NCBI GenBank assembly: GCA_030830595.1 | Contig: JAURMS010000391.1 | Location: 1 to 5,339 of the forward strand | Direction: 5' to 3' | Length of the DNA: 5,339 bases | Source: Gammaproteobacteria bacterium | GTDB taxonomy: Bacteria; Pseudomonadota; Gammaproteobacteria; Steroidobacterales; Steroidobacteraceae | Shown: positions 1-5,339 of the stretch, piece by piece | How the letters are laid out: every line of letters begins with the position of its first letter | Position numbering within the stretch: the stretch's first letter is position 1 | The notes under the pieces: model-generated | What the model was told of the DNA's origin: nothing | The model's input: the letters and a program-made list of their open reading frames with translations, nothing else | The model's database searches: none | Translations under genes and position numbers: made by a program

Positions 1-69
1 CCAGGTGCGTTTCACCTCCGCGAAAGGTCGATGAAACAGCCTCGACAGCACGCCCGTTTCGGGGATCAA
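1..69 (-). CDS. Possible partial gene downstream of the M50-like gene (cut by window edge)
   Basis: On the minus strand a frame stays open from inside the end of the M50-like gene to the window edge. It would read about 23 residues, including a stretch LSRLFHRPFAEVKRTW. A TTG at 69-67 would overlap the TGA stop of the preceding gene as TTGA, and a GTG at 51-49 is an alternative start. Neither has a clear Shine-Dalgarno site, and 23 codons are too few to identify a product. It could equally be noncoding 3' sequence. No function is proposed. Confidence 0.2.
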   Translation of the reverse strand, partial: MIPETGVLSRLFHRPFAEVKRTW

Positions 70-743
70 AAATATTTCGCCATCGCCAGCAGCATGGCGA
101 GATAGGTTTCCCAGGTTCGTAAGATGAAGGCCAGCGACTGACCTGCCCCCCCGCCAGCGAAGGCAAGGATCAAGCCAGATGAGAGCAGGTTGGCCGTCGG
201 CAGAAAGCACCATGCGAAGAGAAAGCCGGTTTCTTGCAGGTCCGTTTGCGCCGCATGAGTCTCTCGCCAGGTCGTAATGTGGTGATAGACGTAGGCCGCC
301 CCTAGAGCCGGTGCAGCCCATTCCGCACCCCCATGGCCACTGAATCCAAGCACCAGCATGAGCGGGATGCAAAGGGTTGGGAACCAGTAAGGCCCGATGC
401 TGATGAGCCAATTAGATCCACCGTGAATCCTGATTGACCCACCCTGATTCCACGTCACCCGCAGGCTCGAGACCCGATGAAATGTCAGCCACGCGAACAC
501 CGCATGGGTCAATTCATGCTCGAGGGTGCTGAATGCATCGCCGACCGACCGCTTACGAAAAACCAGCCAATCCGCTGCGGCATACCCCATCATGCCCCAA
601 AGAAAGCCTAGGTTTTCTGCACCGAAGCGCCAAGCGCCAATTTCAGCGATCACCGCCATACCGACGGCCGGCACTAGCGTAATGAACACGATGGCCACGG
701 GCCATTTGATGAAGCGCAGCCATGCATCGATCACTGTTGCCAT
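66..743 (-). CDS. Small M50-like membrane metalloprotease (HExxH protein)
   Basis: This 225-residue polytopic membrane protein probably acts as a zinc-dependent intramembrane protease; its substrate is unknown. What is visible: hydrophobic segments near residues 14-35, 44-62, 112-133, 140-153 and 172-195; an HELTH motif at 76-80 (HExxH, two zinc-ligand histidines and the catalytic glutamate) at the start of a hydrophobic stretch; a GPYWFP segment at 117-122 like the conserved region after the active site in M50B-type proteins; and a TDLQETG segment around Asp168 that could give the third zinc ligand. There is no PDZ domain, unlike RseP, and it is far shorter than RseP. The ATG at 743 is preceded by GGGAG at 758-754. 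The gene runs divergently from the S66 peptidase. Sampled lines here (about 53-57% GC) are lower in GC than a sampled line of the GH109 gene (67%). The family is likely; actual protease activity is inferred. Confidence 0.72.
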   Translation of the reverse strand: MATVIDAWLRFIKWPVAIVFITLVPAVGMAVIAEIGAWRFGAENLGFLWGMMGYAAADWLVFRKRSVGDAFSTLEHELTHAVFAWLTFHRVSSLRVTWNQGGSIRIHGGSNWLISIGPYWFPTLCIPLMLVLGFSGHGGAEWAAPALGAAYVYHHITTWRETHAAQTDLQETGFLFAWCFLPTANLLSSGLILAFAGGGAGQSLAFILRTWETYLAMLLAMAKYF

Positions 744-753
744 TGCCTAGTCA

Positions 754-758
754 CTCCC
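754..758 (-). promoter_or_regulatory. Shine-Dalgarno site of the M50-like gene
   Basis: Read on the minus strand this is GGGAG, ten bases before the ATG at 743. The spacing is a little long but acceptable, and it supports this ATG as the start. A TACGAT hexamer on the same strand at 768-763 resembles a -10 box. However, it would start transcription inside this site, so I do not call it the promoter. Confidence 0.4.
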
Positions 759-803
759 GGCAATCGTAGCCCAACCCCTATCCCTCTTCATTCGGCCCGG
801 TCA

Positions 804-812
804 TGTTACGAT
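804..812 (+). promoter_or_regulatory. Candidate extended -10 promoter giving a leaderless S66 mRNA
   Basis: The sequence TGTTACGAT fits an extended -10 element: TG, one base, then TACGAT, which matches TATAAT at 4 of 6 positions. Counting the last T as -7 puts +1 on position 819, the A of the start ATG. No convincing -35 box is visible at 16-18 bp spacing; TCTTCA at 785-790 matches only half. No Shine-Dalgarno sequence precedes the ATG, which agrees with leaderless translation. The assignment is from pattern only. Confidence 0.35.
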
Positions 813-818
813 CTTTTC

Positions 819-1838
819 ATGCTTAACCGCCGCCAATTCATCGCCGCAGTGTGTGCCAGTGGGCTGACTGTACCGACCCGCGCGAAGGCGTTTCCAGGCA
901 GCGCGATCAAGCCCCCACGCGTGAGGCCCGGCGACAAGATTGCGTTGGTGAGTCCCGCCACTGCAGCCTTCGAGACCCAACCCATGGAGATCATGGCCGA
1001 TGCGTTCCGCACGCTCGACCTCGAGGTCACCCTCGGCGGCAATTTCTACCGGCGGTATGGGTATTTCGCGGGCACCGACGCCGAGCGGGCCGCAGACATC
1101 AACGCGGCCTTCGCCGACCCTTCGGTCAAGATGATTTTTGCGCGTGGTGGGTGGGGATCGGCGCGCCTGCTGCCACTCCTGGATTATGAAACCATCACGG
1201 CCAACCCGAAGGTGCTGCTGGGTTACAGCGATGCCACGGCGCTCATCACCGGGGTGCATGCCAAGACCGGCCTGGTCACCTTTCACGGACCCACGCCGGT
1301 CAGTCGCTTCTCCGCGGAATATATCCGTCGGGTAGTGATGGATGGCGAAGCACTGGAGATGAGCAACCCCGTCGACATCCCGGATGACAAGACTGTCCAG
1401 ACGGAAGATCGCATCCAGGTCCTGCGCCCTGGCAAGGTGCGGGGTCGCCTGCTGGGAGGCAACCTGACCGTGCTGACCGCCATCATGGGCTCCGAGTATT
1501 TGCCAGATTTCGATGGCGCGATCCTGTTCCTGGAGGACGTCAACGAGGCCGTCTACCGAGTGGATCGCATGTTCACCGAACTGAAGCTGGCGGGCATCCT
1601 CGATCGCATCGCCGGTTTTGTCTTCGGCCGCTGTACCGACTGCGATCCGGACTCCAGTTACGGATCCCTCACCCTGGAAGAGGTCCTGAAAGAACACATC
1701 CTCCCCTTGGGCATCCCCGCCTTCAGCGGCAGCATGATCGGCCACATCGGCGAGCAGTTCACCCTGCCCCTGGGTATCGACGCCGAACTCGATGCCGGCA
1801 GGGGTAGCCTGCAACTGCTGACCCCCGCGGTCCGATAG
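819..1838 (+). CDS. Tat-exported S66 family serine peptidase (LD-carboxypeptidase/MccF-like)
   Basis: This 339-residue protein belongs to peptidase family S66. Known members cut the L-Lys/mDAP-D-Ala bond of tetrapeptide muropeptides during cell-wall recycling (LdcA) or hydrolyse microcin C-type peptide nucleotides (MccF). Visible: N-terminal fold marker RPGDKIALVSPA (36-47), the ARGGWGSARLLPLLD segment (108-122), nucleophile Ser137 in GYSDAT, Glu239 in LFLEDVNEAVYRVDR, and His309 in IGHIGEQFTLPLG. The Ser-Glu-His spacing (102 and 70) closely matches the Pseudomonas LdcA triad as I recall it. The N-terminus NRRQFIAAV is a twin-arginine motif, followed by a short hydrophobic stretch and a probable AKA cleavage site near residue 24, so it is probably periplasmic, unlike the cytoplasmic E. 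coli enzyme. No in-frame ATG lies just upstream of 819. It converges on the GH109-like gene with a 13-bp gap. The family is secure; the substrate is not. Confidence 0.9.
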   Translation: MLNRRQFIAAVCASGLTVPTRAKAFPGSAIKPPRVRPGDKIALVSPATAAFETQPMEIMADAFRTLDLEVTLGGNFYRRYGYFAGTDAERAADINAAFADPSVKMIFARGGWGSARLLPLLDYETITANPKVLLGYSDATALITGVHAKTGLVTFHGPTPVSRFSAEYIRRVVMDGEALEMSNPVDIPDDKTVQTEDRIQVLRPGKVRGRLLGGNLTVLTAIMGSEYLPDFDGAILFLEDVNEAVYRVDRMFTELKLAGILDRIAGFVFGRCTDCDPDSSYGSLTLEEVLKEHILPLGIPAFSGSMIGHIGEQFTLPLGIDAELDAGRGSLQLLTPAVR

Positions 1839-1849
1839 GCTCGCAGCCT
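1837..1849. terminator. Weak hairpin between convergent genes, possible bidirectional terminator
   Basis: AGGCT, a CGC loop and AGCCT form a perfect 5-bp stem. It overlaps the last two bases of the S66 stop codon and lies just before the GH109-like stop at 1854-1852. Only a short TTTA follows on the plus side and no T-run is seen on the other. The stem is short for an intrinsic terminator, but it is the only structured element in the 13-bp gap where both transcripts must end. Confidence 0.25.
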
Positions 1850-1851
1850 GT

Positions 1852-3177
1852 TTAGCTCACCTGCATCACCGCAAAATCCGGCGTCCTCCTCAGCCAACGG
1901 CCACTGGTGAAGTCTGGCACGGCCTGCGGCTCACCGCCGCCCGCAATCGAGCGCTCGGAAAGTGGCGTGATGGCCATCATGGTCGCTGCATCGTAGACGT
2001 CAATCGGCGGGGGCGCCTTGGCGCGGGCCGCCATCACGAATTCCCGCAGCACGAAGTAATCCATGCCTCCGTGACCGGCGCCGGCCGCTGCCTCGCCCTC
2101 CTCACGCCAGAACGGATGATCGTAACGCTCCAGCCACGGCCCGGAGGGTTCCCACCGGTGCGGCTCTGCGCTGGCGCCCTCGATGTAGATCTGGTTGCCA
2201 TCCTTCATCCAGAGGCCCTGGGTGCCTTGCACCCTGAAGCCGAGCGAGTAAGGCCTGGGCAGATTGGTGTCGTGCCTCAGCACGATCACCTCGCCGCGGG
2301 CACAACGGATGACCGTCGTCACCACGTCGCCCAGGCGGAAGTCGATGGACGCATTGGGGTGAGTCGGTCCTCCAACCCGTTCGACGTATTCATGGAGTCC
2401 GCGAGCCTTGCTGGCCGTTGAGGTCAGGGATTCCAGGCGATTGCCCCGGTTCAAGTCCAGGAAGTTCATCAGGGGACCGAGGCCGTGGGTTGGATACAAA
2501 TCGGCATTGCGGTAAACGGAGTGCCAGGTGCGCCAGCGCGCCTCGCTGATCCCCTGCTCGCCGAATTCAGCCCCAGGATCGAACTTGATAGCGCGCAGGT
2601 CGTGCTGATACCCACCCTCACAATGGATCAGCTCGCCGAACAATCCGAGGCGGACCATCCGGAGCACCGCCATCACGTCGCGTCGGTAGCAGACGTTCTC
2701 CAGGAACATCAGGTGCGTTCCGGTCTCCTCCTGCGTGCGCACCAGTTGCCAGCACTCCTCCAGGCTGGCCGCGCCGGACACCTCCAGCCCCACATACTTG
2801 CCAGCCAGCATGGCATCGACGGCCATGGGCACGTGCCACAACCAGGGGGTGCTGATGATGACCGCATCCACTGCGTCAAGGTCCAACACGCGTCGGTAGT
2901 CGAGGTCTCCACCCGCAAAACTCCGGGCCGCAGCGCACCCCGCATCCGCGATCATCTTCTCGCACACGGCGATCCGCTCCGGATCGATGTCGCATAAGGC
3001 CGTCACCTCGACATCACTTCGCAGCAGCGCATTGCGCAGGTGCCAGGTACCGCGCAAGCCGACGCCGATCAAGCCCAGCCGCAGCGGCGGGTCGCCGCGC
3101 TCTGCCCGAGCGCGGTCGCCGAGGCCTCCGACGGCCAAACCGGCCGCGGAGGCCAGCATGAAATCGCGTCTCCTCAT
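1852..3177 (-). CDS. Tat-exported GH109-like NAD-dependent glycosidase (probable alpha-N-acetylgalactosaminidase)
   Basis: This 441-residue Gfo/Idh/MocA-fold protein most resembles GH109. That family removes terminal alpha-GalNAc by an NAD-dependent oxidation, elimination, addition and reduction cycle in which NAD stays bound. Visible: Tat motif RRRDFM (2-7) and probable cleavage after ARA at 25; Rossmann motif GVGLRG (38-43); acidic CDID (62-65); LEVSGAAS (131-138), where ordinary family members often have EKP; EGGYQHDLR around Tyr190; SVYRNADLYPTHGLGP (220-235), with Tyr228 and His231 spaced like the active-site Tyr225/His228 of the Elizabethkingia enzyme; and HDTNLPRPYS then MKDGNQIYIEG (302-334). 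Length is normal for GH109. The frame is open further upstream, but the ATG at 3177 has GGAGGAG five bases before it, begins the Tat signal and overlaps the symporter stop by ATGA. An ordinary secreted sugar oxidoreductase is the main alternative. Substrate specificity is inferred. Confidence 0.82.
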   Translation of the reverse strand: MRRRDFMLASAAGLAVGGLGDRARAERGDPPLRLGLIGVGLRGTWHLRNALLRSDVEVTALCDIDPERIAVCEKMIADAGCAAARSFAGGDLDYRRVLDLDAVDAVIISTPWLWHVPMAVDAMLAGKYVGLEVSGAASLEECWQLVRTQEETGTHLMFLENVCYRRDVMAVLRMVRLGLFGELIHCEGGYQHDLRAIKFDPGAEFGEQGISEARWRTWHSVYRNADLYPTHGLGPLMNFLDLNRGNRLESLTSTASKARGLHEYVERVGGPTHPNASIDFRLGDVVTTVIRCARGEVIVLRHDTNLPRPYSLGFRVQGTQGLWMKDGNQIYIEGASAEPHRWEPSGPWLERYDHPFWREEGEAAAGAGHGGMDYFVLREFVMAARAKAPPPIDVYDAATMMAITPLSERSIAGGGEPQAVPDFTSGRWLRRTPDFAVMQVS

Positions 3178-4910
3178 GGATTCTCCTCCAACTTCTTCCA
3201 GAGCACGGCCAACCAGCCACCCAGGCACCCTGCAGCGACCAACAGAAGCCCGGACCGGAGCGCCTCGCCGTAGAGCGCATAGCCCGTTGCAAACATCAGC
3301 GAATACACCAAAAGGCTTGCCACCACGCTGGCCAGGGCCGCGCGCCCTATCGGCACGCTGGCGGTGCGGATGCGGGCCTGAAAAGCCTCCAACACCGCGG
3401 GAGGCTCCGGCGGTGTCAGCCAGGTGGCGAGGAGCCAGGCCGCGGTGGTCACGACGACCACGCATGGATAGCGCGCCCAGCCCGGCAACCAGCCATCCAT
3501 GCCAAAGGCCCAGTCACCCAGTGGCGTGAAGGCCAGGGTCAGCGACACCAGCCCGGAGCTCAACATCGCAACGATCTCGCTCCAGGCATTGATACGCCAC
3601 CAGAACCAGCGGAGCAGGAAGATGAGGCCGGTGCCGGCCCCGAACATGAGGATGATCTCGAAGACCTGGGCGGCGTGGGTGAAGCTCAGCGCGAGGACTG
3701 CGCTCAACACCATCAGCAACACTGTACTGACCCGTCCCGCTCGGACCAGGCTACGCTCGTCAGCCTCGGGGTTGAGGTGACGGCGGTAGAAATCGTGGAC
3801 CAGGTAAGACGCACCCCAATTCAGGTGAGTCGAGATGGTGCTCATGTAGGCAGCTGCCAGCGAGGCTACCACCAGGCCCAGCACACCCGGGGGCAGGAAG
3901 GTCAGCATGGCGGGATAGGCGAGGTCGTGTCCGAGCTTGTCGGCCGGCACCTCGGGAAAGGCCGCGCTCAGGCTGGCAAGATCGGGATACACCACCAGGG
4001 AGGCCAGGGCAACCAGGATCCAGGCCCAGGGCCGCAAGGCGTAGTGCAACAGGTTGAAGAAAAAAGTGGCCGCCACCGCGTCGCGCTCGCCTCGTGCAGC
4101 CAGCATGCGCTGCGCGACGTACCCCCCACCCCCCGGCTCAGAACCCGGATACCAGGCACTCCACCACTGCACAGGCAGCGGAATCACCAGCAGGGTCACC
4201 CACTTTTCCGGGTCATCGAGATCGGGGAGGATGGACAGGCTGCCGCTTACGGCAGGGTGGGCCACCAATTGCGACAGGCCACCGACTGCCGGGTGATGGA
4301 CTGCAAACCAAGCAGCACACACGGCGCCGACCATGGCCACCACGAACAGCAGGGCATCGGTCAGCACGACCCCACGGAACCCGCCGGCCGTGCTGAACAG
4401 CACCGTCACCGCCCCGCCCACCCCGACCGTCAGCAGCGGAGACAAGCCAAGCAGCACCTGGCCGACCTTGATGGCAGCCAGGGTCACGATGGCCATCACG
4501 AAGACGTTGAACAGCAGTCCCAGATAGATCGCCCGGAATGCGCGCAGGAACTCCGCCGCAGGTCCGGAGTAGCGCAAGCCGTAAAACCCCAGGTCGGTGA
4601 ACACGCCGGAGCGGCGCCACAACCTGGCGTACAGGAAGACGGTCAACATGCCAGTGAGCAGGAAGGCCCACCACAACCAGTTGCCGGCCACCCCGCGCGT
4701 GCGGACCAGGTCGGTCACAAGGTTGGGGGTGTCGGTGGAAAAGGTGGTCGCCACCATCGAGACACCGACCAGCCACCATGGCAGGTTCCGGCCCGACAGA
4801 AAATATTGCTCGCTGTCCCGCCCCGAGCGCCTGGCCGACCACAGGCCGAGGCCCAGGGTCACCAGCAGCAGGCACGACACGACCCACAGGTCTACGGCCG
4901 TCAGTCGCAT
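3174..4910 (-). CDS. Sodium:solute symporter (SSS/SLC5 family), probable sugar importer
   Basis: This 578-residue inner-membrane protein has about 14-15 hydrophobic segments and should import a solute, probably a monosaccharide, driven by sodium. Family marks in order: YFLSGRNLPWWLVGVSMVA (36-54), the region after the first helix; FSTAGGFRGVVLTDALLF (172-189); YPGSEPGGGGYVAQRMLAA (254-272), the conserved SSS loop; and AAYMSTISTHLNWG (353-366), where the paired Ser/Thr residues correspond to the Na2 sodium site of SGLT-type transporters. No kinase or PAS extension is present, so it is a plain transporter rather than a CbrA-type sensor. The ATG at 4910 follows GGGAGG. It is the first gene of a two-gene unit with the GH109-like gene (4-base overlap), which suggests that it carries the sugar this enzyme frees. 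The exact substrate cannot be read from the sequence. Confidence 0.9.
   Translation of the reverse strand: MRLTAVDLWVVSCLLLVTLGLGLWSARRSGRDSEQYFLSGRNLPWWLVGVSMVATTFSTDTPNLVTDLVRTRGVAGNWLWWAFLLTGMLTVFLYARLWRRSGVFTDLGFYGLRYSGPAAEFLRAFRAIYLGLLFNVFVMAIVTLAAIKVGQVLLGLSPLLTVGVGGAVTVLFSTAGGFRGVVLTDALLFVVAMVGAVCAAWFAVHHPAVGGLSQLVAHPAVSGSLSILPDLDDPEKWVTLLVIPLPVQWWSAWYPGSEPGGGGYVAQRMLAARGERDAVAATFFFNLLHYALRPWAWILVALASLVVYPDLASLSAAFPEVPADKLGHDLAYPAMLTFLPPGVLGLVVASLAAAYMSTISTHLNWGASYLVHDFYRRHLNPEADERSLVRAGRVSTVLLMVLSAVLALSFTHAAQVFEIILMFGAGTGLIFLLRWFWWRINAWSEIVAMLSSGLVSLTLAFTPLGDWAFGMDGWLPGWARYPCVVVVTTAAWLLATWLTPPEPPAVLEAFQARIRTASVPIGRAALASVVASLLVYSLMFATGYALYGEALRSGLLLVAAGCLGGWLAVLWKKLEENP
3178..3189 (-). 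promoter_or_regulatory. Strong Shine-Dalgarno site that decides the GH109-like start
   Basis: On the minus strand GGAGGAG lies five bases before the ATG at 3177, inside the last codons of the symporter gene. Together with the ATGA stop/start overlap it fixes the start at 3177 rather than at upstream starts in the same open frame, and it indicates translational coupling. Confidence 0.8.
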
Positions 4911-4920
4911 GCCCCCTCCC
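4911..4920 (-). promoter_or_regulatory. Purine-rich Shine-Dalgarno site of the symporter gene
   Basis: Read on the minus strand the ten bases before the ATG are GGGAGGGGGC. The GGGAGG core, four bases from the start, is a strong ribosome binding site and supports 4910 as the start. Confidence 0.75.
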
Positions 4921-4931
4921 TAAAGTCCAGT

Positions 4932-4944
4932 CCAGCGCAGCTGG
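4932..4944. repeat. Small inverted repeat in the divergent promoter region (possible operator)
   Basis: CCAGC, GCA and GCTGG form a perfect 5-bp inverted repeat with a 3-bp spacer. A tandem AGTCC repeat (4924-4928 and 4929-4933) adjoins and partly overlaps it. The repeat would lie at the start of the symporter transcript if the -10 at 4958-4953 is used, and upstream of the nucleotidyltransferase promoter. It could bind a repressor or form a weak leader hairpin. Arms this short occur by chance in GC-rich DNA. Confidence 0.25.
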
Positions 4945-4951
4945 CTTGGCG

Positions 4952-4958
4952 GATAATA
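4952..4958. promoter_or_regulatory. Overlapping divergent -10-like elements (candidate bidirectional promoter)
   Basis: The AT-rich core GATAATA sits in a GC-rich gap. Read on the plus strand it gives GATAAT (4952-4957) and on the minus strand TATTAT (4958-4953); each matches TATAAT at 5 of 6 positions. The plus reading would start transcription near 4964, six bases before the nucleotidyltransferase ATG, which lacks a Shine-Dalgarno site. The minus reading would give the symporter a leader of about 36 bases that includes its Shine-Dalgarno site. No good -35 box is evident on either side, so an activator or another sigma factor may be involved. Confidence 0.35.
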
Positions 4959-4969
4959 GCTTCCAGATC

Positions 4970-5339
4970 ATGATCTCGCGCACCCTGGTCATCCTGGCAG
5001 CCGGCCTGGGCACCCGCTTCGGTGGGCCCAAGCAACTGACGCCGGTCACGCCGGAAGGCGAGACCCTGCTCGACTTCACGCTGCATGACGCCCTGGCTGC
5101 AGGCGTCAGCGAGTTCGTCTTCATCCTTCGCCGCGAACTTGAGGCCGAGACGCTGCGACGCTTCGCCCCCCGCCTGGCCGGACGCGCCGGGCTGCGCTGG
5201 GTCTGCCAGGAGGCAGGCGCGTTGCCCGCGGGACTGGCTGCGCGCCAGCGACCCTGGGGGACCGGCGCGGCCGTCCTGTCGGCACGGGATGCAGTGAACG
5301 GTCACTTCTGGGTACTCAATGCAGACGACTTCTACGGTC
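4970..5339 (+). CDS. Sugar-1-phosphate nucleotidyltransferase, N-terminal part (cut by window end)
   Basis: This frame has no stop before the window ends, so 123 codons are visible. The protein has the GT-A-like nucleotidyltransferase fold that joins an NTP to a sugar-1-phosphate. Visible: VILAAGLGTRFGGPKQL (7-23), the nucleotide-binding signature with Arg16 and Lys21; ETLLDFTLHDALAAG (31-45); RPWGTGAAVLSARD (94-107), the base-recognition loop; and NADDFYG (117-123), whose aspartates should bind the catalytic metal. The GG.KQL, LLDF and NADDFYG pattern recalls nucleotidyltransferases found beside N-acetylhexosamine 1-kinase genes, so a kinase gene may follow (inference). The ATG at 4970 is the only close start before the essential LAAG motif and has no Shine-Dalgarno site. 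The gene diverges from the symporter across 59 bp. The nucleotide and sugar used are unknown. Confidence 0.85.
   Translation, partial: MISRTLVILAAGLGTRFGGPKQLTPVTPEGETLLDFTLHDALAAGVSEFVFILRRELEAETLRRFAPRLAGRAGLRWVCQEAGALPAGLAARQRPWGTGAAVLSARDAVNGHFWVLNADDFYG

Noticed and set aside
53..63. CCCG-TTT-CGGG hairpin after the M50-like gene as a terminator
   Set aside because: The stem has only four base pairs and no T-run follows on the minus strand. The adjoining frame stays open across it.
763..812. ATCGTA at 763-768 and TACGAT at 807-812 as an inverted-repeat operator
   Set aside because: The six-base arms lie 38 bp apart with no extension of the match. Each is more simply a -10-like sequence or chance.
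803..826. Tiny frame ATG...TAA (7 codons) overlapping the S66 start, possible leader peptide
   Set aside because: It has no ribosome binding site, and the candidate promoter would start transcription downstream of its ATG.
801..1814. Minus-strand open frame (337 codons) opposite the S66 gene
   Set aside because: It is low-complexity with no recognisable motif and is antisense to a gene with a complete catalytic triad. This is a typical GC-rich shadow.
3178..3465. N-terminal extension of the GH109-like protein up to 3465
   Set aside because: The extra 96 residues are Arg/Gly-rich, lie wholly inside the symporter gene, and would bury the Tat signal. The ATG at 3177 has a strong Shine-Dalgarno site and an ATGA overlap.
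3675..4973. Long plus-strand open frame (432 codons) opposite the symporter
   Set aside because: Its translation is rich in Gln, His, Gly and Arg with no domain pattern, as expected for the complement of a GC-rich gene. The opposite strand encodes an unmistakable symporter with a good Shine-Dalgarno site.
4213..5124. Minus-strand frame overlapping both the symporter start and the nucleotidyltransferase
   Set aside because: It is out of frame with the symporter, has no family motifs and spans a divergent promoter gap. Both real genes here have clear signatures.

Overview
The window looks like chromosomal DNA from a GC-rich Gram-negative bacterium, probably a proteobacterium. Coding is dense, third positions are GC-rich, two proteins carry twin-arginine (Tat) signal peptides, and most of the minus-strand genes have Shine-Dalgarno sites. 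The sequence alone does not fix the genus. I see no IS element, CRISPR array, tRNA or rRNA gene.

Layout from left to right. (1) Positions 1-65 may hold the start of a further minus-strand gene cut by the window edge (weak). (2) A minus-strand gene (66-743) encodes a small multi-pass membrane protein with an HExxH zinc motif, resembling M50-type intramembrane metalloproteases. (3) A 75-bp divergent gap leads into a plus-strand gene (819-1838) for an S66 (LD-carboxypeptidase/MccF) serine peptidase with a Tat-type signal. Its start has no ribosome binding site and sits where an extended -10 element would begin transcription, so the mRNA may be leaderless. (4) After only 13 bp, convergently, comes a minus-strand pair. 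A sodium:solute symporter (4910 to 3174) is followed by a Tat-exported Gfo/Idh/MocA-fold protein (3177 to 1852). The second protein has the hallmarks of the NAD-dependent glycosidase family GH109 (alpha-N-acetylgalactosaminidase). The two genes overlap by ATGA and are almost surely translationally coupled. (5) A 59-bp divergent gap separates the symporter from a plus-strand sugar-1-phosphate nucleotidyltransferase (from 4970), cut by the right edge.

How the genes may work together (inference): the exported GH109-like enzyme would free an N-acetylhexosamine, most likely GalNAc, in the periplasm. The symporter would import it, and a kinase (not in this window) plus the nucleotidyltransferase would turn it into a nucleotide sugar. 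The 59-bp gap contains back-to-back -10-like hexamers sharing the same bases and a small inverted repeat, which would suit joint control of both arms. The S66 peptidase and the M50-like protein belong to separate transcription units and need not share this role. The most interesting part is the compact symporter/GH109/nucleotidyltransferase module and its possible bidirectional promoter. Nothing here proves a wholly new system.
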